DNA of 64,000 nucleotides, taken from Rhinopithecus roxellana. Taxonomy: Eukaryota; Chordata; Mammalia; Primates; Cercopithecidae. The stretch is from contig NC_044557.1 of NCBI RefSeq assembly GCF_007565055.1, positions 141,860,493 to 141,924,492 on the forward strand. Direction: 5' to 3'. The notes under the pieces were generated by a model that had not been told where the DNA came from, ran no database searches, and saw nothing but the letters and a program-made list of their open reading frames with translations. This document shows, piece by piece, positions 56,245 to 64,000 of this stretch (positions are counted from its first letter, which is position 1; each line of letters begins with the position of its first letter). The position numbers and the translations under genes are program-made.

Positions 56245-57785
56245 GATGCACATTATTTTCCTGTGAAAAAATTAAAGTGATCAGTGAGCTCCAGGGATTC
56301 ATTTTTAATTAAATGATGAAGCAGCTGGCATTCATGGCCTCTTGGCAGGTAGTCCAGCCCGGGCTTGCTGACTGGAGGAATGAGAGTGGGGAACTTACCA
56401 GCTGTCTAAGCGTCTTGGTTCCAGGTAAATGATACTTATCTGGCTGTTGAAGAATTTAGGGAGCATGTCCAATAGCCATCTGCACACAGTCAGCATCATT
56501 GAATTACTCTTTTCTTGCTCTGTTTCAGAAAACTATATGAGAATATAAATCCAAACTTTTCACATAAACTTTTATCGCTTTTAGGTTTGATCTGAAAGAC
56601 TGTCCTTGAACTGAGATGAATACATCAAAACTGCTCAGCTTCTCTGAATGGGAAGTATTGAGAAATGATCTTTAAACTCTGGGGTGAATCAGATTTATTT
56701 ATGGAACTTGTTAAAAATGCAGCAGCCCAGGCTTAAAACTTGGTATGAAACCAGCCTTGAAAGTAAAATACCCAGTTCCTCCAAACTCCTAGTTCCTCTG
56801 AGTTACTCATTCTACCACGTGGTGACTCACATACGAACAATATACAGATGTTCTTTGAACCTGGATTTCAAAAGATCCGTATTTAGAAAGCATTCTCAAT
56901 CACATTCACCATATTCCTAATAGACTCCAAAAGTTCTCAGTGTTTTCTTTTTTCCCGATCCTGCTGATCTCTGAGTCAACATGGAGCCCTGGTTAAAATA
57001 CTATTTTAATTTGGCATTGCTTTATTTTGCATAATCGTTGTCTATGTAAAAGTCTATCTGCTTCTGACTTTTTAGAAAGAGATTATTTTATAGAAAATGT
57101 TATTATTTCCTATCTGTTCAACATGAGAAAATGCTTGAGGACATTAAGATTCTTTCAAACGCAATTATTAGCATAGGACACAAGTTGAAAGGGATTGGTG
57201 ATTTTCCACCCCAAAGCTACTTACGGTAGTTTCAAATGTAATTTTCCTGTAACTAGGGAAGCATGGGCTATTTTTAAGCTTTTTTTAAAAAAACAAAACA
57301 AAACCTAGTGATTAAAAAGCTAGTATTCTCTATAAAGGACGCTCTTTGAAGAACATATGATTCCTAAGAATCTCAATTAGTTGGTCACCAGAAAAGGACA
57401 GAGAAAGCTTTATAGCTGGCAGACTTTTCTAAGGTTTCCTTTTACAATTCAGGAGCTCTGTGTTCCAATATCACTCAACTGTCAAGAGATACTGTAGGTG
57501 GAATAAAGGAGGGAAGTAAAAGAGATGAAACAGCTGGCACGTGTTAGCCAGCTTTAAGAGCTCCAAAATTACCCAGTATTCTAGAAAATCATGACGTGCG
57601 TGATCATCCTCTCTGGGAGAGAAGCTGCAGCAGAAACCGGTGATGTAGTATCCAACAAAGGGGCATCTGTTTGGCACCCTGAAGAAAAATAGCAAATTGT
57701 CCCCGCATCTAGACAGTCTGGGTAAGGTTATTATCTTCTAATAAACTTAAAATTCTAGTTCTTCTAAGATATGCTCCTGGCCCCG
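56245..57785. other. Repeat-poor block
   Basis: No Alu, L1 or LTR over 1.5 kb. A faint MER5-like patch, ATGGAACTTGTTAAAAATGC, lies at 56701. No exon evidence. Confidence 0.4.
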
Positions 57786-57955
57786 TTCCAATTACTGTAT
57801 GACCTTGGAGAAATGTCTTTTGAAGTGTTTCTGTGTCTATAAAACCTAGATAATAATACTGTCTGTCCCAGATGGTTGGAATTGTATGAATTAATTAGTT
57901 CAAGCTAGAAAGGTTTTCGATAATGTTAAGCGCTGAATATTGTTATTATTATGGG
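57786..57955 (+). mobile_element. MIR fragment
   Basis: TATGACCTTGGAGAAATGTC, TGTCTATAAAACCTAGATAA and TTGGAATTGTATGAATTAAT, then ATGTTAAGCGCTGAATATTG: MIR body and 3' end. Confidence 0.75.
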
Positions 57956-58328
57956 TACAGGTGGAGGCAATGCTACACAGCACATCTGTAATTAGAAAGG
58001 CCTAGAAACTGAAAGTAGGGCCAACACCGCCGGAGTTAAGGAGACAATACCCTGTGTCATTTTCTCCCGAGGCTCAGTCAGCTTGCTATGATGGAATATT
58101 TCATTCGCTCTTATCCTCTTCGAAAGGCTGAAGCTTGTCTTGGACTTGCCGACCAAGCAGCATAGTTTTTACCGGGTGTATGTGCTTTTTAAGGCAGTGT
58201 TTCGAATGAAGCGCTGACATTTATTAGAACACAGGATATAGTCTTGGTTTACAATGCTTGTTAATTGTTCTGAGTCAAGAGACCAAGAAATTCCATTACG
58301 AGAAATACCTGTCATCTCAAAAATGCAG
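57956..58328. other. Unassigned single-copy sequence
   Basis: Nothing recognised. Confidence 0.4.
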
Positions 58329-58640
58329 TTTTTTTTTTGTTTTTGTTTTTTTTGAGACAGAGTCTCACTCTCTTGCCTAGGCTGGCATGCAGTGGCACAA
58401 TCAGAGCTCGCTGCAGCCTCAAACTCCTGGGCTCCAGTGATCCTCCTTCTTCAGCCTCTCAAGTACTCTCAGGACTATAAATGCACACCACTGTATCCAG
58501 CTAATTTTTTATTGTTTTTGTAGAGATGGGGTTCTTGCTTTGTTGGCCAGGCTGGCATCAAACTCCTTGCCTCAAGCTGTCCTCCCGCCTTGGCCTCCCA
58601 AAGCGCTGGGATTACGGGTGTGAGCCACCATTCCTGGACC
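58329..58640 (-). mobile_element. AluJ
   Basis: GAGACAGAGTCTCACTCTCT, CTCAAACTCCTGGGCTCCAG, ending CCACCATTCCTGGACC. Confidence 0.92.
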
Positions 58641-58754
58641 AAAATTTTCTTGAGCTATAAAATGAAGAAGAAGTCTAACCTTCTTTTAGGGATTGAAAGG
58701 TTTTCTTTTTTCATAAACTGTAAAGTGTTATGTGGAATCAAAATACATAAAATA

Positions 58755-59055
58755 GGCTGGTGCGGTGGCTCATGCCTGTAATTGCAGCACTTCGGGTGGA
58801 TCACCTGAGGTCAGGCGTATGAGACCAGCCTGAACAATATGGTGAAACCCTGTCTCTCCTAAAATTACAAAAATTACCCAGGCGTGGTGGTGGGTGCCTG
58901 TAGCCCCAACTACTTGGGAGGCTGAGAGAGGAGAATTGCTTGAACCTGGGAGGTGGAGGTTGCACTGAGCCAAGATCGTGCCACTGCACTCCACCTTGGG
59001 GAACAGAGCAAGACTCCATCTCAAACAAACAAACAAACAACAACAACAACAAACA
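58755..59055 (+). mobile_element. AluS with (CAAA)n/(CAA)n tail
   Basis: GGCTGGTGCGGTGGCTCATG, with about 15 bp lost after CACTTCGGG. Flanks ACATAAAATAGG and ACATAAAATTGG. Lies about 115 bp from the reverse Alu on its left. Confidence 0.94.
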
Positions 59056-59439
59056 ACATAAAATTGGTTAAAAACTCAGCTGTGCTGAATAAAAGGAAAA
59101 AGGGAAAGATTTTCCTTGACTTTGTAATAACCCTGAGGAATGCTGTCAGAATCTAAGGCTCCCCTGAGCCCACTGGACCGTATCATGTCTAAACCAATTT
59201 TTAATACCTCATTTTTGAGTATTCTAAATACCAGTAATGTTAAGAACCTGCACTGCTGGGCTCTTCTAGAAGACATAGTTTACCCAGACTGATAATTTAT
59301 TTCATATGCTATCTCCTCTGGAAAACCTCTTCTGACCATCTCCTCTCGTCTTACAAGTTCAACTATTAATGAAAGTCACACAGCACTGCAATTTACCATT
59401 TCAAATTCGTTTGTTATCTTCTTCTCTATCATCGTCATC

Positions 59440-59640
59440 ATAGCAAATATTTATGAAATACTTATGTGCCAAGCATGGTATTATGTCATTTAATCCTCTC
59501 AACACTACCATGGGATAGTTATAATATTATTCATATTTTAGAGATGAGAATATTCAACACAGAGATGTGAAAGAATTGGCCACCTAAGAAATGGCAAAGA
59601 CAAAAGGTAAACCCCAAACAGCTTGACTCAGATCTTCTTG
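59440..59640 (-). mobile_element. MIR inside L2
   Basis: CTTATGTGCCAAGCATGGTA, TCATTTAATCCTCTCAACAC and TTTTAGAGATGAGAATATTC, in reverse. Confidence 0.88.
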
Positions 59641-59815
59641 GGCAATAGCAAAACCCAAGATCATGTTGTTTATCACTCGGTGTAGAGTAACTGCTTATGT
59701 GTTTACTTGTCTTTCTCCAAAACCAGACCTGTCACTGTCCTGAGAGCAGGAACTTGATTATGCTCATGGCTACATCACTGGGACCTCACGTAGCACCTAA
59801 CACATGGTAGCTCTT

Positions 59816-60312
59816 TTTTTCCCCCATAGGCTTCGGGGGAACAGGTGTTGTTTGGTTACATGAGTAAGCTCTTTAGTGGTGATTTGTGAGGTTTTGGTGC
59901 ACCCATCACCCAGGCAGTATACACTATATCCAATGTGTAGTCTTTTATTCCTCACGTTCCCTCCTACCATTTCTCCCAAGTCCCCAAAGTCCATTGTATC
60001 ATTCTTATGCCTTTGCATCCTCATACCTTAGCTCCCAGTTATAAGTGAGAACATACCATGTTTGGTTTTCCATTCCGGAGTTACTCCACTTAGACTAATA
60101 GTCTCCATTTCCATCCAGGTGGCTGCAAATGCCATTATTTCATTCCTTTTTATGGCTGAATAGTATTCTGTGGTATACATATACCACAATTTCTTTATCC
60201 ACTCACTGATAGCAATCACACTACTGGGATCGATAGTAGGTATGTGGATTAATACTGCGTATCTACCCAGAGGAAAAGAAGTCATCATATGAAAACAATA
60301 CTTGCCCACAGA
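59816..60312 (-). mobile_element. L1 3' end with inverted 5' segment (twin priming)
   Basis: 59816 to about 60210 is L1 3' UTR and ORF2 end in reverse (GTTGTTTGGTTACATGAGTA, GTGAGAACATACCATGTTTG, GGCTGAATAGTATTCTGTGG). From about 60212 it switches to forward L1 (CTACTGGGAT, GTATCTACCCAGAGGAAAAG). Duplication GTAG(C/T)TCTT at 59807-59815 and 60313-60321. Confidence 0.85.
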
Positions 60313-60539
60313 GTAGTTCTTAATAATTGTTACATTATCAAACTGGAAGCACATTTCCTTTAAAGGATAAAACAATTTGCCTATGGTTATTCAAAAGAGT
60401 AAAATATTAAACACATTAGAGTTATGGTTGAATAAAGTCTAAAATAATGAAAAATTTTTAAAAAATTATTTCTAATAGAAAACACTAATCTTTGAACATT
60501 TGGGATGAGGCTACTTAGCTGGCCAAGTCTAAATTCTTA

Positions 60540-61090
60540 TTCTTCTCAAGAAAGTCAAATTGACACAACTTTTGGGAAAGGAATTAAGCAATTCCACTTC
60601 TGCAAGTTTATCTTATAAATAATTCAGAAAACAAAACACATACAATTATTGTGTAGAAATATATTTATTACAACATTGTTATCACAAACAATTGGAAATA
60701 GCCTAAATATTTAAAAAATAATTAAAAGATTTTTGATTGGTCAACAATGAGAAGAAGAACCTTATGATAATGTTTTATAGAAACTTTGAAATTGTGTATG
60801 AAAATATATTTTAACAACTTGCAGACATAGTTAAATCACAGTACTACATTAAGTAAAAGAAGGACAATGTAATCCTAAATTACATAGGATTAAATGTATT
60901 TAATGTACATATTAAATACATTTCCCTAACTATTGTTAGCAAAGCAAAAGAAAAAAAAAATGAAGAATAATGCCCAAAGGGTAACCTAGGTTAGCTCTGG
61001 TTGATGAATAGTGTTTGTTTTTTTCCTCCTTAAACATTTCTGCATTTTAAATTTTTCTACGAGAATATATTATGATCAGATGAAAATAAA
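60540..61090 (+). mobile_element. Ancient L1 3' end (L1M/L1ME-like)
   Basis: TATTACAACATTGTTATCAC, ACAATTGGAAATAGCCTAAA and AGGGTAACCTAGGTTAGCTC resemble an old L1 3' end. Low identity; edges uncertain. Confidence 0.6.
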
Positions 61091-61388
61091 CTATGTGTAT
61101 TTTTTTTAAGTGTTATTAAAGAGCAGCCATCTGGTGTCACAAGATCAGTTAGGTTAGATTTAGGAAACTCATATGAAACCAAAAAAACCTTTACAGGAGC
61201 AAACTTGGTTGTTTAATTCCTGGAGTCAAATTGCATCACTGTGTGTTGCATAGTGTATCACGTGCACACAATCAGTTCCCCAGGTATCAGGAGTTAAGAA
61301 GATGCATTTACTGAAATAAGAATTCATATGATGTCCATGTTATTCCTGTTTTATTCTACAGTTGTTTCTGCTAATATTGAAAGTTTCT
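61091..61388. other. Unassigned sequence
   Basis: Nothing recognised. Confidence 0.4.
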
Positions 61389-61687
61389 GGCTGGGTGTAG
61401 GGGCTCACGCCTGTAATCCCAGCACTTTGGGAGGCTGAGGCGGCAGATCACTTGAGGTCAGGAGTTCAAGACCAGCCTGGCCAATGTGGTGAAACCACAT
61501 CTCTACTAAAAATACAAAAACTTAGCCAGGCGCCGTGGCTTGTGCCTGTAGTCCCAGCTACTCAGGAGGCTGAGACAGGAGAATCACTTGAACCCAGGAA
61601 GCGGAGGTTGCAGTGAGCTGAGATCATGCCACTGCACTACAGCCTGGACAAGAGAGCAAGACTCTGCCTCAAAAAACAAACAAAAAA
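61389..61687 (+). mobile_element. AluS
   Basis: GGCTGGGTGTAGGGGCTCAC with both arms. The tail is AAAAAACAAACAAAAAA. Confidence 0.94.
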
Positions 61688-61977
61688 TTTTTTTGAATTT
61701 GGATGGTGAGGTAAATATCTGGGCTCATGAACATATTACATGCATAATTATTGCTTATAATTTCATTTATCTCTCTTCAGTCAGATTCAATATGTCCTAC
61801 TATGTTGTCAGACACAGTGCTAGATGCTTTTTCACTGTATCTCTTACTTCAACTCACATAACAACTTTTTCAAGTCAGTTTTAGTGTCCACACTTGACAG
61901 ATAACTTTCAGAGAAGTGACCATTCCAAATTCAAGTTGTTTCTTGGGCTATGAATGCTGATTTTCAGCACCTGACAA

Positions 61978-61983
<6 letters not shown>

Positions 61984-62016
<33 letters not shown>

Positions 62017-62296
62017 AGACAGAGTCTCGCTCTGTCGCCCAGGCTGGAGTGCAGTGGCCGGATCTCAGCTCACTGCAAGCTCCATCTCCGAGGTTTACAC
62101 CATTGTCCTGCCTCAGCCTCCTGAGTAGCTGGGACTACAGGCGCCCGCCACCACGCCCGGCTAGTTTTTTGTATTTTTTTAGTAGAGACGGGGTTTCACC
62201 GTGTTAACCAGGATGGTCTCGATCTCCTGACCTTGTGATCCGCCCGTCTCGGCCTCCCAAAGTGCTGGGATTACAGGCTTGGGCCACGGCGCCCGG
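61984..62296 (-). mobile_element. AluY, Old World monkey type, long poly-T
   Basis: About 36 T's, then GAGACAGAGTCTCGCTCTGT, GGCCGGATCTCAGCTCACTG and CAGGCTTGGGCCACGGCGCC. Target-site duplication CTGACAATCTTTT at 61971-61983 and 62297-62309. Confidence 0.96.
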
Positions 62297-62493
62297 CTGA
62301 CAATCTTTTAATAGTATCAGAACTAGACCATTTATCCTATTAGAAAACTAAAAAGCAACAAACATTTATTTAAAAAATTTTTAAATGATAAAAATTAATA
62401 AAAACAATTCTCATGTTTAAAGTTAGAATAGTCTCTAGGGCTTAGTAACTGGAAAAACAATAACTGAATCTCCATCTGAAATTATTTTCTCAT

Positions 62494-62660
62494 AGCCAGA
62501 TGTGGTGCCACACACCTGTAGTCTCAGCTACTCAGGAGGCTGAGGTGGGAGGATCACTGAAGCCCAGGACTTTGAGGCTGCAGTGAGCTATGAGTGTGAC
62601 ACTGCACTCCAACCTGGGCAACAAAGCAAGACTCTGTCTCTAAATAAATAAATAAAATTA
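62494..62660 (+). mobile_element. Alu right arm (AluJ or FRAM)
   Basis: AGCCAGATGTGGTGCCACAC to AAGCAAGACTCTGTCTC with a TAAATAAATAAATAA tail. The left arm is absent. Confidence 0.85.
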
Positions 62661-62949
62661 TTGTTTCCTATCTGTTTTTTATTTCTATCATATCAGTTCC
62701 TTCTATAGTGTTTGATGATTGGCACATACTGTAATGTGTGAACAAATAGCGTAGTCTTATGGCAAAATGTGTGCCCAACACAGAATTCTTCTAGTTTGTG
62801 TTCAAACTCACATAAAAAGAAATGAATACAGATAAGCCATGCATGCACAGCCAGAAACTTATAATCTCACTAACCCATAGCCATTAGGACTTCTCAAAAC
62901 CAAGTTGGTATATGTGTGAATGTGTGTGTGTGTCTGTACATTTTAAGGA
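62661..62949. other. Unassigned sequence
   Basis: Ends in a short TG-rich run at 62915-62935. Confidence 0.35.
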
Positions 62950-63605
62950 ACATGTGTGTGATGAGGTTAGAAGCCACCATTCAAAAATCTCTTCTGAAAG
63001 ACATGCATGCAGCCAACAAATGTATGAACAAATCCTCAATATCACTAATCATCAGAGAAATGCAAATCAAAACCACAATCAGATATCACCTGACATCAGT
63101 CAGGATGGCTATTGTTAAAAAGATTTGAAAAAACAGATGTTCATTATATCAAAAACATAACTGCATACATATGGTTATCACAGCACAATGCGTAGTTGCA
63201 AAGATATGGAACCAAGCTAAGTGTCCATCAATTGATGAGTAGATAAAGAAAATGTGGCATATATACACTGTGGAATACTGCTTATACTACTCAGCCATAA
63301 AAAAGAAAGAAATAATGTCTTTTATGGCAACTTGGATGGAGCTGGAGGCTATTATTCTAAGTGAAGTAACTCAGGAATGGAAAACCAAATACCACATGCT
63401 CTTGGTTATAAGTAGGAGCTAGGCTATAGGTAGGCAAAAGGACATAGAGTGATGTAATGGCCTTTGGAGGCTCAGAAGTGGGGAGAGTGGAAGGGGATTG
63501 AGGGGTATTGGGTACAATGTACACTACTCGGGTGATAGGTACACTAAAACTCAGAATTCACCACTACACAATTCATCCATGCTACCAAAAAGCACTTGTA
63601 CCCCA
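62950..63605 (+). mobile_element. L1P/L1MA 3' end with internal deletion
   Basis: GCAGCCAACAAATGTATGAA, ATGCAAATCAAAACCACAAT, TCAGCCATAAAAAAGAAAGA and GTAACTCAGGAATGGAAAAC, to CTTGTACCCCAAAAGC. After AAAAAACAGATGT (about 63137) it jumps to TCATTATATCAAAAACATAA, so about 170 bp of ORF2 is missing. Confidence 0.9.
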
Positions 63606-63623
63606 AAAGCGCTTGCATTACAC

Positions 63624-63624
<1 letters not shown>

Positions 63625-63657
<33 letters not shown>
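63625..63657 (+). repeat. (GT)n microsatellite
   Basis: About 15 GT units between the two L1 pieces. Confidence 0.95.
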
Positions 63658-63659
<2 letters not shown>

Positions 63660-63775
63660 AAACACAACAGATGTTGATGAGGCTTTGGAGAAAAGGGAGC
63701 ACTTACACAATTTTGGTAGGAATGTCAATTAGTTCATCTACTGTGGATAACAGCAGTTTGGAGATTTACCTCTTG

Positions 63776-63776
<1 letters not shown>
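63660..63776 (+). mobile_element. L1 ORF2 fragment
   Basis: AACAGATGTTGATGAGGCTT, AAAAGGGAGCACTTACACAA and GTCAATTAGTTCATCTACTG. It covers the part missing from the L1 on its left. Confidence 0.85.
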
Positions 63777-63777
<1 letters not shown>

Positions 63778-63826
<49 letters not shown>

Positions 63827-64000
63827 AGACAGAGTCTTACTCTTGCCCAGGCTGGAGTGCAGTGGCATGATCTCGGTTTACTGCAACCTCTGCCTCCTGG
63901 GTTCAAGCAACTATATTGCCACAGCCTCCTGAGTAGCTGAGACGACAGGTGTGCACTACCACACCCAGCTAACTTTTGTATTTTAGTAGTAACAGGGTTT
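63778..64000 (-). mobile_element. Alu, runs off the right edge
   Basis: A 48-base T run (63778-63825), then GAGACAGAGTCTTACTCTTG and the right-arm complement. The Alu 5' end lies outside the window. Confidence 0.95.

Larger units (their letters stand above)
59285..60335 (+). mobile_element. LINE-2 3' end, split by MIR and L1
   Basis: Three pieces: 59285-59434 (ACCTCTTCTGACCATCTCCT), 59690-59810 (CTGAGAGCAGGAACTTGATT, CACCTAACACATGGTAG) and, after the L1, TAGTTCTTAATAATTGTT at 60314. These fit the L2 3' end in order. Confidence 0.78.

Noticed and set aside
63625..63657. GT repeat as a Z-DNA regulatory element
   Set aside because: A simple microsatellite between L1 pieces with no gene nearby; no support beyond sequence type.
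1..64000. CRISPR array, bacterial operon or phage content
   Set aside because: Repeat content is wholly primate (Alu, L1, MaLR, MIR, L2). No spaced short palindromic array, ribosome-binding sites or dense coding.

Overview
This is nuclear DNA from a primate, most likely an Old World monkey (Cercopithecidae). About 60 Alu elements or Alu pieces are recognisable. Several of the youngest (4214-4516, 23070-23373, 33152-33465, 41594-41905, 50517-50817, 61984-62296) carry the base pattern of cercopithecid AluY families: a CAAGCC start to the left-arm motif, GAGATCC(G/A)GCC in the right arm, and their complements GGCTTGAGCC and GGCCGGATCTC. This reading rests on remembered diagnostic bases, not on a database search.

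No complete protein-coding gene was found. The many short open frames are nearly all translations of Alu or L1 sequence, or stop-poor frames in GC-rich DNA. The one clear gene-related feature is a CpG island at about 5640-6845. It holds E-boxes, a CRE-like site and two good splice donors on the minus strand (exon ends at 6078 and 6479). I read it as the promoter and alternative non-coding first exons of a gene running leftward, so 1-5640 would be its first intron and 6850-64000 mostly upstream or intergenic DNA. The gene could not be named. A weaker candidate is an open minus-strand segment at 54962-55265 with matching splice signals.

Layout. 1-5640: Alus, an old L1 piece and a diverged 108-bp direct repeat. 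5640-6845: CpG island. 6850-12800: old L1, MIR and a run of Alus, including one nested in another's tail. 12800-20430: three MaLR LTRs, all on the minus strand, a MER1-type DNA transposon, an L1 piece, a 45-bp minisatellite and much unassigned sequence. 20430-25070: L1 3' end and Alus. 25070-27260: repeat-poor. 28150-36020: a long ancient L1 split by five Alus, then a second L1 3' end. 36020-39213: a MaLR LTR split by an Alu and an inverse L1, then two MLT1-like LTRs in opposite orientation. 39214-46600: L2, MER5A, MIR and Alus. 46640-49830: old L1 pieces in both orientations. 50500-53720: a young Alu, a short L1 insertion with an internal 18-bp triplication, MIR, a truncated Alu, a CR1/L3 LINE and MER2. 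53720-58330: mostly single-copy. 58330-64000: Alus, L2, MIR, a twin-primed L1 and further L1 pieces, ending inside an Alu.

Nothing here looks like an undescribed gene system. The points of interest are the promoter, mutational and retrotransposition scars (microsatellite, minisatellite and internal-repeat growth, twin priming, a 44-bp micro-insertion), a very old CR1/L3 relic, a palindromic pair of POU octamers, and two repeat-poor blocks that may hold conserved non-coding elements.
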